Positions 9,566 through 19,262 of a stretch of DNA of 64,000 bases are shown in pieces. The position numbers were made by a program, and so were the translations under genes. The notes beneath the pieces are model-generated. The model was not told the DNA's origin and did not search any database. It saw only the letters and a program-made list of their open reading frames with translations. Source of the stretch: Thraustochytrium sp. TN22 (Eukaryota; Sar; Bigyra; Thraustochytrida; Thraustochytriidae); the NCBI GenBank assembly GCA_013306675.1, contig JABLUY010000198.1, positions 1 to 64,000 on the forward strand, given 5' to 3'. Position 1 is the first letter of the stretch. The number at the start of each line of letters is the position of its first letter.

Positions 9566-12500
9566 CTATTCCTTGTCAACGCTGGACAAGAGCGTCTTCT
9601 TGAAAACCTTCACGGTGGTGGGCTTGATGATGATGCCCTGCAGTCCGAGGCCCTTGACGCGGTCAGAGAGCTCGGGCGAGGTGTCGGCCGTGTAGAGCCA
9701 GATGCGCAGGTCGGGGTTGTGCTTGAGGGCCTCGGTAGCTGCCGAGATGCCGTCCGTGTCCGGCATGTGGAAGTCGATCACGATGGCGGCAATGGGACAC
9801 GAAGCTAAAGAGAGCTTCCGTGCGAGACGGACGAGGGGCAGCCCGCCATCCACGGCCTTGCAGGGGATGTCTGGGAATGCCGTCTTGAAGAAGCGCTCAA
9901 TGACGATCCGGTTGACGTCATTATCGTCCGCAGCCAGGAGCACAGGCTTCTGCGAGGCAGCCACCTGGGCGACGAAGTCCTTGAACTCCTCCGCGTACTC
10001 GTCGTCGTCGCTCGTGTAACGCTCGAGCTGCACCTTGGCGACCTCCTCGTCGAGGGCCTGCGACGGAGGCGGCGGGCTGGGCGGTGACTGGTTCCGGGCC
10101 GTGAGCATGCGGAAGGTGGAGGTCTCCTCCTCGTCGGGTGAGGCCACCGAGTCATCGAGTTCAGGCGGGGCCTCGACAACGCCGACGGGCACGTAGAACT
10201 GGAAGCAAGTGCCGTTGTCCGGCGTCGATGCGCACCAAATGTTTCCGCCCAAAAGTTCTGCCAGATCGCGGCAAATCGAGAGACCCAGGCCAGTGCCCTG
10301 GTACTTTTTGCACACGCCGACCGAGTGGACCTGGGCAAACTTCTGGAAGAGCTTGGCGCGCATGAGGCCCTCTTCGATGCCGATACCATGGTCCGTGACC
10401 GTGAAGAGCGCGTAGGCTCGTTCCGGCGGCGGCCCGCCGTCCGCGGGAGGCGTCGAGGGCGTCACGGGCGGGCTCGGGCCGTACAGCGACGGCAGTGAGT
10501 CCATGATGGCCTCCGCTGGCTGGCTCAGGCCGACATACGAGCTGATGGTGCTGCGCACGGCGTCATGCAAGGCGCCAGGATCCTGCATGATGCGGCCCTC
10601 GACACGAATCTCGTCGCCGCTGCCGGACTTGGAGAACTTGAGCGCGTTGCCGCACAGGTTCAGAAGGATCTGGCGCACGCGGCCCGGGTCGCCCACAAGC
10701 TGCTTGCCGGTGAGGTCAATGTCGAAGGAGACCTTCTCTGTCAGGCGCAGCTTCTCGTTGGAGACGGCGCGCTCGAAAAGCAGGTAGACCGAGTTGACCG
10801 TGAGCGCGATGTCCATGGGGCTCTGCAGCACCTCGAGCTTGCGCTCATCGAGCTTTGCGGCCGTGAGTAGGTCGTCCAGAATGCTCAGCATGGCGTCTGC
10901 TGACCGCTCGGCCGTGCCGACCAGATCCTGCGCGGCCTCCGGCATGCCCTTCTCCTCAGCGAGTGCGCTGAGCAGACCGACGATGCCGTTGAAGGGCGTG
11001 CGAAGCTCGTGGCTCACACTCGCCAAAAAGCGCTTGGTAATCTTGGATGTGCGGCGACGCTCGTCTGCAGCGAGAACGTCCGAAAAGGACACGTAGGCGT
11101 GCGCACGGAAAGAACTCAGCGCGTCCAGGGTCGTGTCGCTCCACTCGAAGGAGTGGCCGTCGACCAACTCATCGAAAGCCTGGAAGGACCCGCGCGGCTG
11201 CAGCCGAGAACCGGTGGTGATTTCCTTGCCAGTCTTGGCCTTGGCGCCGGCCCAGCGCACGTTCTGCTCCACAATGTTGCGGATGAGGATGATGTCGCAC
11301 AGAACCAGCCGGATAATGGCCATACCCGAAGTGCGGTTCTGCACGAAGGAATCCTTGTAAGCCTCGTAGGCGCTTGGGCAGTCGGCCTGAATGCAGGCTG
11401 TGCTTGGCACCAGATCGTTGTCGTGGTAGTCGCAGAGCTCGCGGCAGGCCGCCAGAACGGCGTCCTGGTCGATTTGCGCGCCGAAACTGAGCGCCTGGCG
11501 CACAATGGAGGACTCCGCTGTCTCCTCCATGTCGTAGCTGACGATGAGCATGGCGTCGGCCTTGGCCGAGTCGCGCAGGGTTGCCTCAGACTCGGACAGA
11601 ACCTCGACCGCCTGGCCCACCGAGTCGAAGCGCGGGAGCAGCACACGTTGGATGCGGGCGGCCATGCGGCGCGAGCGACGCGCGCGAATCGTCTGCAGCA
11701 CGCTACTGGCCGACTTGCACAGCTGCCGCAGGAGCATGCGCTTGGCCGGTCCCATGGTGAGCGGGTCGCTGTTGTGGCACGAAAGCATGCCAACCATGAC
11801 GTCGTCCACAAGAACGGCCGCCGTGCAGCTCGAAGCTAGCCGCATGTTTGTCAGGTACTGCCGGTGGATCGGACCGCACTGCCGAAGGTGCGTGTTGCTC
11901 AGGTCCGTGAGCCGGCCGTCGACGTGCGTGGGCACCAGCTCGATGCCGGGCGAGCTGGTGTCCATGATGTGGCGCACGCGGTTACGCTTCAGCAGCGCGC
12001 GCGCCTGCATCGGGATGTCTGTTGCTGGGAAGCGGTATCCAAGGAACTCCGGCGTGCCGGGCTTGCACTTCTCCGCCACGACCTCGCAGTGGCCGCCAGG
12101 CAAAAAGTTCACGTACATGACGCGGTCGAACTTGGTGAATTCCGCCACGCAGTTCGTCAACAGCTGTGCCAGCTCGTCCTCGTCGCGCGCCGACTCGAGC
12201 TGCCAGTTGAGACGGTCCAGGCGCTCCAGCGCCGAGAGGTTCTCGGAGATGTTCTCAAAGGTCACATCCGACTTCTCCAGTGTGATGAGCACCGACCACA
12301 CCGGCTCAAAGTTCTCCATCGAGTCCCCGGACGCGCTCGGCCGCCGGCTCGCCGCCACCGAGACGTGGACCTCGCCGCAATGATCGAAGTTGACGCGATG
12401 CGTGATGTCACGAGACGCCAGCGGCGGTACCGTCGAGTTCGACTTGAGGAAGACGCGCGCGTCGTCCATCGTGTAGATCGACTTCCACCAGTCGAACATG

Positions 12501-12850
12501 TCCTGGCCCAGCACCTGCTTGCGGAAGCGCTCCGGCAGGTTCGCGGAGCACTCCACGGGCACCATCTCGCAGTTCATCGCGTCCGAAATGAGCTGGTCCA
12601 CCTTGGGCGGCAGCACGTCCTTGACGTTGTGCCCCACCAGCTCCTCCGCGCTCTTGCCGAGCCACTCATTGATGTTGCTCGACGCCTGCCGCACCACGCG
12701 CGACGCCTTGTCCTCGCCAGTCACGTGGACCACCACCACCGACCCCATGCACCCCTGCACCAGCGGGATCAGGTGCACGGGCTCCGTGTCGCACGCCGTC
12801 ATGCCATCGTGCTTGGTCCCCTCCAGGTCCTTCCACCGGTTGTGCGCCAT
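9566..12850 (-). CDS. Bacteriophytochrome-type hybrid sensor histidine kinase
   Basis: Red/far-red photoreceptor kinase of 1094 residues: PAS-GAF-PHY-HisKA-HATPase-receiver. The N terminus has CDTEPVH with Cys20 at the biliverdin-attachment position of bacterial and fungal phytochromes. GAF has PATDIPMQAR (Asp278) and PIHRQYL (His329); the residue before His329 is Ile, so there is no plant-type attachment Cys. The PHY tongue shows RWAG and PRGSF (552-556). The kinase core has the H-box SHELRTP (His614), N-box NLCGNALKF, and DHGIGI and GTGLGLSI boxes. The C-terminal receiver has Asp1026 in VIDFHMPDTDG, with the later Thr and Lys present. The ATG at 12850 was chosen because it directly precedes the photosensory module; the frame continues to 13234 with low-complexity sequence. 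All residues needed for chromophore, autophosphorylation and transfer are visible. Output partner unknown. Confidence 0.95.
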   Translation of the reverse strand: MAHNRWKDLEGTKHDGMTACDTEPVHLIPLVQGCMGSVVVVHVTGEDKASRVVRQASSNINEWLGKSAEELVGHNVKDVLPPKVDQLISDAMNCEMVPVECSANLPERFRKQVLGQDMFDWWKSIYTMDDARVFLKSNSTVPPLASRDITHRVNFDHCGEVHVSVAASRRPSASGDSMENFEPVWSVLITLEKSDVTFENISENLSALERLDRLNWQLESARDEDELAQLLTNCVAEFTKFDRVMYVNFLPGGHCEVVAEKCKPGTPEFLGYRFPATDIPMQARALLKRNRVRHIMDTSSPGIELVPTHVDGRLTDLSNTHLRQCGPIHRQYLTNMRLASSCTAAVLVDDVMVGMLSCHNSDPLTMGPAKRMLLRQLCKSASSVLQTIRARRSRRMAARIQRVLLPRFDSVGQAVEVLSESEATLRDSAKADAMLIVSYDMEETAESSIVRQALSFGAQIDQDAVLAACRELCDYHDNDLVPSTACIQADCPSAYEAYKDSFVQNRTSGMAIIRLVLCDIILIRNIVEQNVRWAGAKAKTGKEITTGSRLQPRGSFQAFDELVDGHSFEWSDTTLDALSSFRAHAYVSFSDVLAADERRRTSKITKRFLASVSHELRTPFNGIVGLLSALAEEKGMPEAAQDLVGTAERSADAMLSILDDLLTAAKLDERKLEVLQSPMDIALTVNSVYLLFERAVSNEKLRLTEKVSFDIDLTGKQLVGDPGRVRQILLNLCGNALKFSKSGSGDEIRVEGRIMQDPGALHDAVRSTISSYVGLSQPAEAIMDSLPSLYGPSPPVTPSTPPADGGPPPERAYALFTVTDHGIGIEEGLMRAKLFQKFAQVHSVGVCKKYQGTGLGLSICRDLAELLGGNIWCASTPDNGTCFQFYVPVGVVEAPPELDDSVASPDEEETSTFRMLTARNQSPPSPPPPSQALDEEVAKVQLERYTSDDDEYAEEFKDFVAQVAASQKPVLLAADDNDVNRIVIERFFKTAFPDIPCKAVDGGLPLVRLARKLSLASCPIAAIVIDFHMPDTDGISAATEALKHNPDLRIWLYTADTSPELSDRVKGLGLQGIIIKPTTVKVFKKTLLSSVDKE

Positions 12851-14741
12851 CTTGCCGCCGCCCGAGCGAGTTCGACGCCTACGTGACGCCGCGCGGGGAG
12901 TAGTAGAGAAGAAGCACGGGCACTCCAAGCGAGTCCGCCGCGGCTCGATGAGCGTCACGCCCGCCGCCGCCCGCCGCCGCCCACCGCCTCGTGCGCCGCT
13001 CCGCGCCGCGCCGCGCCGCGCCGCGCCGCCTGCCGCGCCGCGCCGCCGCGAGCGCGCGGGTGAGTTGAGTCGTGCAGAGGGTTTGAGGTCTGGCCGCCCG
13101 CCCGCCCGCGCGCCGGCCCAGAGCCTCGCGCGCGCCGCCGTCGGCACGCCCCTTGCCCCTGCCTGCTTAGCCTGGTCGCTGTGCTGCGCGCCGCCCTGCG
13201 CCGCGCAGCACAGTGCTGCAGCGCCTGCAGCCACAGTGCCGGCGCGGCCTCCAGGCTGCGCGGGCCGCGAGCTAGCCAGCTTGCGGCGGCTTCGGCGGCG
13301 GCGAGCAGGCCAGCTTGCGGCGGCGAGGGCGGCGGCTTCGTCGCGCGAGCTGCGGCTTCTCTCCGCCGAGCTGGCCGTCCATGGCGGAGCTAGCTAGCTC
13401 GCCCCGCCCCCCGCCCCCGCAGCCCCCCGCCGCCGCCGCAGGCGCTGCACTGTGGACGAAGCTGCGCGGGTGGACCCCCGCAGCGCCTCCAACGCACGGC
13501 CCACCACTGTGTGGCGCCGGAACGAGCAGGCTGCAGGCCTGGCCCGCACAGTGCGCCCGCAGCGAGAACCTGGACACCGCACTGGCCCCGCGAGCTACTG
13601 CTCTCGCTTGCTTCGTCCTGCGAACCGCGTCAACGCCCCCTTGAGAGAGGAAGTCCCGCGGCCTCAGGCTGCGCCCGTCCTGCGAACGGCGTCAACGCCC
13701 CTTCAAAAGTCCCGCCTGCGCCCGCGTGGACGCAACGAGCCAGCCGCCAGGCTGCACTGCAGGCCGCCAGGGCCAGCCAGCCCGAGCCCACCAGGCCACC
13801 GCATCGGCCGCTGCAGGCAGGGGTGGCGGCGCTTCTACCGCCTCTCAAGCCGGAGCCTGCGATGGCGGCAGGGAGGCGGTCGGTTTCTCGAGCCCAGCGC
13901 AGTGCCCCACGGCTCCAGAGTCCAGCATTGACAGTGAACTAAGAAAACGCAGACCGCACTCACTGCAGCTGGCAGGTCGCCGCCGTGGCGTCGCGGCGTC
14001 CCGAGCCTGGACTCCGAGTCCGAGCGCCCTCACATGGCATCCGCGCTAGGCCGCTGTACTACATGGCCTACGCGCGATGGCTGGGTAGTAACGCATCCTG
14101 CCTGGTCAAACGGATTGACTCGGAGGCCAAAGAGCTTTACGCTCGACGCCAACGCAGGCTTCGAGCGGAGGCGCTCCTGGCGCACCTGGACAAGGGCGTG
14201 CCAACGCACGCCGAACGCGAAGCCGCCGCCGTGACCAGTAACGCCGGCTGCGATGCGGATGCCTGTGATGCTTTTCGCGCATCAAGCCTGCAGTGCCAGT
14301 GGTGCAAGATTTCCGACTTGAGTCTTTGGCTTCTTCGCCGTCACTGACTGTGACCATGACCGCCGTGTGATGGACTCGGACATGAACACGAGCACACCTC
14401 GTCCGCTCACGCACACGGGGTCCGCGGTCTAAGTTGATTTGACGGGCCTTTACTAGGCCATCCAGTAGCTTGGACTACGCAGTGGCGCTGGGGGGGTTGG
14501 AGCCGGAGATAGGGCGCTTCTCTAGGAGGGAGGGCGGCCCAGAGGGGGATCTTCGAGCTTCGGAGAGGCGGTCAAAACGCGCTCGCTCGAGTTCAAGCCC
14601 GCGCCCGCGCCGCTCGCCCGCCCGCGCGCCCGCGCTCCCGCGCGTCCACGCGCGCGCGCGCCCCGCGCCCGCGCTCGCGCCCGCGCCCGCCCGCCCGCCC
14701 GCCGCCCGGGCTCGTAGGCCGCGACCGCGCGCTCGTTCGCC
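12851..14741. other. Long divergent intergenic region, no gene seen
   Basis: Nearly 1.9 kb of very GC-rich DNA between the phytochrome kinase and CapZ alpha genes. It contains CGCCG runs near 13005-13030, an AGCTAGCTAGCT palindrome at about 13388-13400, and an imperfect direct repeat of about 26 bases (copies near 13614 and 13676, built on CCTGCGAAC-GCGTCAACGCCCC). The open frames here are Arg/Ala/Pro-rich with no family resemblance. Confidence 0.6.
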
Positions 14742-15614
14742 ATGGCGGCCTTCGGCGAGGAGGACGAGGTGCCGGAGGTGACGGAGGAGGAGAAGCTGGC
14801 GATCGCGTCGCAGTTCCTGCTGCAGTCGCCGCCGGGCCAGATCAAGGAGGTGCTCAAGGACCTGAGGCTGCTGTGCCCCGAGAGCGTGCTGACGGACGAG
14901 GTGGTGGCGAGCGTCTTCCACCGGTACAACAATGCGACGCAGCAGGTGATCGGGCCGGTGGTCTGCGACGAGTGCACCGAGGTGGACGACGAGCACTACG
15001 TGGACCCGGTGGCGCAGACCACCGTGCGCGTCGACCACCTGCACCAAAAGGTCGTCAAGGCCGACGCCTCCGCAGAGGTGCCCATGCCGGACTTTCCCGA
15101 CGATGCGCGGGAGATGCGCGAGGCCGTTGAGGCCGCCATGCAGGAGTACATTGACCAGCAGTACGTCAAGGGCACCACCACGCTCAGCGTCGTCTGCGCC
15201 GCGGCAGGCCGCGCGCTTGTCGTCATCGTCTCGGGCGAGAAGATCAACCTCAAGAACTACTGGTCTGGCCGCTGGCGCTCCCGTTTCGAGGTCGACCTCA
15301 GCGCCAAGCGGCTCTCCGGTTTCATCAAGATCAACTGCCACACCTTCGAGGACGGCAACGTGCAGCTCGAGACCAACAAGACCGTGGACGGCGTCTCCCT
15401 TTCCTTTGCCAACGCCGAGGCCCTCGGCGTCGCTGTGCGCAAGAAGATCTCCGGCTTCGAGTCCAAGGTGCAGGAGTCCCTTGAGGACATGTACGTCAAC
15501 ATGAGCCAGGAGGCCTTCAAGGACATGCGCCGTGCGCTTCCCATCACGCGTCAGAAGATGGATTGGAGCGGCGCCCAGATGCAGCTCGCCAAGGGGTTTT
15601 CCAAGTCCAAGTAA
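14742..15614 (+). CDS. F-actin capping protein subunit alpha (CapZ alpha)
   Basis: Alpha subunit of the heterodimer that caps actin filament barbed ends in the cytosol. The 290-residue length matches the family (about 286). Diagnostic stretches are the N-terminal QSPPGQIKEVLKDLRLL, equivalent to the family's APPGEFNEVFNDVRLL, then NYWSGRWRS, the long FEDGNVQL strand and, near the C terminus, RRALPITRQKMDW, equivalent to RRQLPVTRTKIDW. The C-terminal amphipathic tail that binds actin is present. The start codon is in a strong context and family alignment begins within 15 residues. Confidence 0.95.
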   Translation: MAAFGEEDEVPEVTEEEKLAIASQFLLQSPPGQIKEVLKDLRLLCPESVLTDEVVASVFHRYNNATQQVIGPVVCDECTEVDDEHYVDPVAQTTVRVDHLHQKVVKADASAEVPMPDFPDDAREMREAVEAAMQEYIDQQYVKGTTTLSVVCAAAGRALVVIVSGEKINLKNYWSGRWRSRFEVDLSAKRLSGFIKINCHTFEDGNVQLETNKTVDGVSLSFANAEALGVAVRKKISGFESKVQESLEDMYVNMSQEAFKDMRRALPITRQKMDWSGAQMQLAKGFSKSK

Positions 15615-16066
15615 GAGCGACTGAGCATGTTGTTGCTTATGCGTTGTGTGTGCTGAGGTGTTGCAAGCAAAAGCCACCGGCGCGACAAGCCCTTTTAGGC
15701 TTGCCGCGCCCGCCCAGGAGCTAGCATTGCAGCCCCAACATGCACGCGCTCACACATGCATGCATGCACGTACGTGCGCACTGATGATGACAATTTACCT
15801 TCCTTTTTTTCTTGTACGTGTGATTGTACCACCACCATGGTAGGCAACAGCATCGCACCTATGCGAGCGTCAGCGATAAGATAGAATGCCCAAAGGACAA
15901 CACCCCTGCGAGGTTTCTGCGCAATCCCACGTAGCCAGGGCTAGACTTGGACTACTGTTCTGCAAACAAGTGTGTCACATGCATGCCGGCACTTGCTCGT
16001 ACACGCTCGCACTTTGGTGGCCGGCGCCAACATGCTGCGATTCAGACCAAAGTTGCTCGCTTGCTA
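15615..16066. other. Convergent 3' spacer between CapZ alpha and HAD phosphatase genes
   Basis: Lower-GC spacer of about 450 bases with a CATGCATGCACGTACG alternating stretch near 15758-15778. No gene or RNA seen. Confidence 0.6.
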
Positions 16067-17185
16067 CTACAGTTCGGGCCGCACGAGTTCGTCCACCGCG
16101 GTTAGCACGTTCGGCATCACATGCGCTGCCCCGTTGGTGTCACTACCTGGCCGCCAGACGCCGGTCTCCAGCAAGACACTGCGGAAGGGGTCGCCGGCGC
16201 GGTTCGCGCCCTCAATGTCCGCCTCCGGGTTGTCGCCAATCATGAAGATGCGCTCCAGCGGCCGGCCGTTCTGCTCCTCGAGGATGGCGCGCGCAAAGTC
16301 AAAGGTCACCGCGTGCGGCTTGCCAAAGCGCTGAACCTGCAGGTCTGTGCCCCCCGTGCTACGACGAAAGAGCATGGACAGGGTGTCGATGAAGGATCCT
16401 TGCGCCAGGCGTGGGTGCGGGTATGAAGACGCGTACACGAAGTCGTCGTTGCTGTTGAAAATAGGCACCTGCTGCGTCGGGTTGTCATGCTTCACGAGAT
16501 CGCTGCGCAGCGGGTCGCGCCCCAACAGAATGTCCAGGCACACCTGCACTTCCACATGCCAGTCCACCGGGTCGTGCATGACGAGGATTGCCTCCACCGG
16601 GTCCTCCTGGTGGTCTTCCGCCGGGTGAGGGTCCGCCTTGCGGAAGGCGTACAGCTCCGGGTGCTGCGCATGAAAGGCACGCGGCGTCGTCACCCTGCGG
16701 AAGCCATAGCTGCGCGCCACCGCAGGCTCCTCACGGCAGCCCAAAATCATGACGCGCTTATCGCCAAACTCCTGCACCAACTGCTGCATCGGGCTGTGTG
16801 CCAGGATGACTTGGTCCGGGCTCACCTCCGTCTCCAGTTGCTGCGACAGTCTCTCGGCCCGCAGGCTCTCCAGGTGGCCGCCGCCATTCGTCAAAAACAC
16901 GTACGGCACGTTCAGCTCTCGCAGGGTCGCCACGGCCTCGCGCGCGCCTGGCAGCACCTGTCTGCCGCGCACCAAGACGCCGTCGATGTCGAAGCACACG
17001 CCCACGCGCGAGGCGGCCTTGCGCAGCATCCTGCGGGCCCGCTGCGAGCTGCAAGCGAGCGAGCGAGCGAGCCGGCTCAATCCAGACGCCGCGATGTCGC
17101 CCTCGCCCTCGCCCTTACCCTCGCCCTGGCCGCTCGCAGCGCAGCGAGCGCCTCGTCGATCTGGCTCTGCTGCAGCCGCGGCCAT
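16067..17185 (-). CDS. HAD-superfamily phosphatase, HDHD5/CECR5-like
   Basis: Haloacid-dehalogenase-type hydrolase of subfamily IIA, related to mitochondrial human HDHD5 and yeast YKR070W; the physiological substrate of that family is not settled. From the ATG at 17185 it is 372 residues. It shows the nucleophile motif FDIDGVL (Asp66, Asp68), motif II FLTNGGG, and the late metal site [13 protein letters not shown]. The Arg/Ser/Ala-rich leader before the first motif looks like a mitochondrial presequence. Other in-frame ATGs lie at 17293 and 17029. The first would overlap the start codon of the divergent PLRG1 gene by two bases; the last leaves only 13 residues before the nucleophile. The intergenic distance to PLRG1 is only 106 bases. 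Confidence 0.85.
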   Translation of the reverse strand: MAAAAAEPDRRGARCAASGQGEGKGEGEGDIAASGLSRLARSLACSSQRARRMLRKAASRVGVCFDIDGVLVRGRQVLPGAREAVATLRELNVPYVFLTNGGGHLESLRAERLSQQLETEVSPDQVILAHSPMQQLVQEFGDKRVMILGCREEPAVARSYGFRRVTTPRAFHAQHPELYAFRKADPHPAEDHQEDPVEAILVMHDPVDWHVEVQVCLDILLGRDPLRSDLVKHDNPTQQVPIFNSNDDFVYASSYPHPRLAQGSFIDTLSMLFRRSTGGTDLQVQRFGKPHAVTFDFARAILEEQNGRPLERIFMIGDNPEADIEGANRAGDPFRSVLLETGVWRPGSDTNGAAHVMPNVLTAVDELVRPEL

Positions 17186-17291
17186 GTCCAACTTGCTGAC
17201 GTCCTCCACAGGATGGCGGCCACCAGCAGCAGCGCCGCCGCCGCCGCACGGCGAGGCAAAACCCCTCCGCCGGCCAGGCGCGCGGCGCGGC
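17186..17291. promoter_or_regulatory. Short bidirectional promoter region
   Basis: The 106 bases between the chosen start of the HDHD5-like gene and the PLRG1 ATG must hold both promoters or 5' leaders if both starts are right. The stretch is GC-rich with a CAGCAGC/CGCCGCC patch and no obvious TATA element. Inference from gene spacing only. Confidence 0.4.
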
Positions 17292-17589
17292 ATGGCGCAG
17301 CCGGAGGCCGGCGGCGCCGGCGCGCTGGACGACGCGCTGGCCGCGCTCGTACGGCGGCGCGGCGCCGTCTACGCGGGCACGGACCCGCGCGGTGATGGCG
17401 TCGGGCTCGTGGGCAGCGCCACGGAGCACGCGGCGTGGCGCCAGCGCCGCGCCGACGCCAAGGTCCGCGCCGAGTACAAGGACATGGCGCTGCTTGCAGA
17501 GGCCGCCACCCGTCGCGACGCCGCGGCGAGTGCGACCAAGGACGCCGCGGCCGAGCCGCCCACGACGACGGCCGTGACCACCGTCACCC

Positions 17590-17636
<47 letters not shown>

Positions 17637-18824
17637 GCCACAAAGCCGCCCACGCAAGAGGAAACTCGATTGCAGCTGCACGTGGGTAGCCAAGGCCAAA
17701 CGCAGTCGGCGGCAAACGGCGCCAAGCGCAAGCTCAACGAGCGGCTGCGGCAGCTGGGCGCCGCGGACCTCGAAGAGGAAACCACACTGGCCGTGCGGTC
17801 GCGGCGGCGCGCGCCCGAGCCCATCAAGCCGACCTGGCACCCGCCTTGGGAGCTCGCCAAGGTGCTGCCGGGCCACCTGGGCTGGGTGCGCAGCGTGGCC
17901 GTCGACCCGTCGAACGAGTTTTTCTTCACCGGGTCTGCCGACCGCACCATCAAGTGCTGGGACCTGGCCAGCGGCCAGCTCAAGCTCACGCTCACCGCGC
18001 ACTCACACGGCGTGCGCGGGCTGGCAACCAGCGCGCGATACCCGTACCTCTTCAGCGTCGGCGAGGATAAGACCGTCAAGTGCTGGGACCTGGAGACGAA
18101 CCGCGTTGTCCGAGACTACCATGGCCACCTACAGGCCGTGCACAGCGTCGCGCTGCACCCCAAGCTGGACGTTCTTATCACGGGCGGCCGCGACTCGTCC
18201 GCCCGCGTCTGGGACATTCGAACGCGCAAGGAGGTGCACCTGCTGACCGGCCACAACGATAGCGTGGAGTCCATCATCGCTCAGTCTGCTGACCCGCAGC
18301 TCATTACGGGCTCCATGGACAAGACGATCAAACTCTGGGACCTGGCGGCGGGCAAGGTCATGACCACGCTTACCCACCACAAGCGCGGCGTGCGCGCGCT
18401 CGTGCGCAACCCGAACGAGTTCTCCTTCGCTTCGGGCGCCGCGGACTGCATCAAGAAGTGGCAGTGTCGCGACGGCCGCTTTATGCTCAACATGCGCGGC
18501 CACGACGCCATCGTCAACACGCTCGCAGTCAATGGCTCCGATGTCCTCTTCTCCGGCGCCCAGGACGGCACAATGCGCTTCTGGGATTGGGCTAGCGGCC
18601 ACTGCTTCCAAACGCTGCGCACCACGCCGCAGCCCGGCTCGCTCGACAGCGAGGCCTGTATCTTTGCCGCGGCGTTTGACATGACTGGCTCGCGACTCAT
18701 TACCTGCGAAGGCGACAAGTCCGTCAAGATTTGGCGCCAGGACCGCACGGCAACGGAGGACTCCTTCCCGCTGGACTGGGACCGCGACGCGGCGGCGCGC
18801 TCTCTTCTAGATGACCGCTACTGA
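17292..18824 (+). CDS. PLRG1: Pleiotropic regulator 1 / Prp46, WD40 spliceosomal protein
   Basis: Core member of the Prp19-associated complex needed for spliceosome activation, in the nucleus. From the ATG at 17292 it is 510 residues, matching human PLRG1 (514). The N-terminal 190 residues are low complexity, with a Ser tract coded by an AGC repeat. Then comes [22 protein letters not shown], the family's entry into the propeller, followed by seven WD40 repeats with clean GH/WD pairs (for example [39 protein letters not shown]). The C-terminal tail after the last repeat is short, as usual. Its presence implies active splicing even though the genes in this window look intronless. Confidence 0.95.
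17591..17636 (+). repeat. AGC trinucleotide repeat coding a Ser tract in PLRG1
   Basis: About fifteen near-perfect AGC units with one AAC interruption, read as poly-Ser. Confidence 0.9.
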
Positions 18825-18968
18825 CTGACCTCGCAAACAGCTCGGACCACTACCACTAACTCTAAAAGACTTTTTTCTTCGTTCTGAGACTCTTCCCAAC
18901 GTCGTCGTCGCCGCAGCCGCCGCCGCCGTCATCATCACATCATCATCATCGCCACCCTTTCCCTTTCC

Positions 18969-18976
<8 letters not shown>

Positions 18977-19009
<33 letters not shown>
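18977..19009. repeat. CT microsatellite
   Basis: Uninterrupted CT dinucleotide run between the convergent PLRG1 and 6PF2K genes. Confidence 0.9.
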
Positions 19010-19011
<2 letters not shown>

Positions 19012-19054
19012 ACACAGAGACATGTCACACGGGTTGCGAACCTTGCAGGCTTCG

Positions 19055-19262
19055 CTTGCATCAAAGGCTTGGCTTGCATCAGAGGCTTGGCTTGCATCGA
19101 AGGCTTGGCTTGCATCAAAGGCTTGGCTTGCATCGAAGGCTTGGCTTGCATCAAAGGCTTGGCTTGCATCAGAGGCTTGGCTTGCATCGAAGGCATCGCT
19201 TGCATCAGAGGCTCTGCTTGCATCAGAGGCCTGGCTTGCGTCAAAGGCTTCGCTTGCATCAA
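19055..19262. repeat. 18-base minisatellite at the 3' end of the 6PF2K gene
   Basis: Eleven complete tandem copies of an 18-base unit (consensus cttgcatcaaaggcttgg) plus a partial twelfth. Copies differ mainly at AAA/AGA/GAA and near the end of the unit. The last partial copy runs into the stop codon (19259-19261) of the 6PF2K gene, so the array lies in that gene's 3' untranslated region. Being a multiple of three, it stays open in several frames. Confidence 0.92.

Noticed and set aside
13614-13715. Imperfect direct repeat as a possible insertion footprint
   Set aside because: Only about 26 bases with mismatches and no element between the copies; more likely local duplication.
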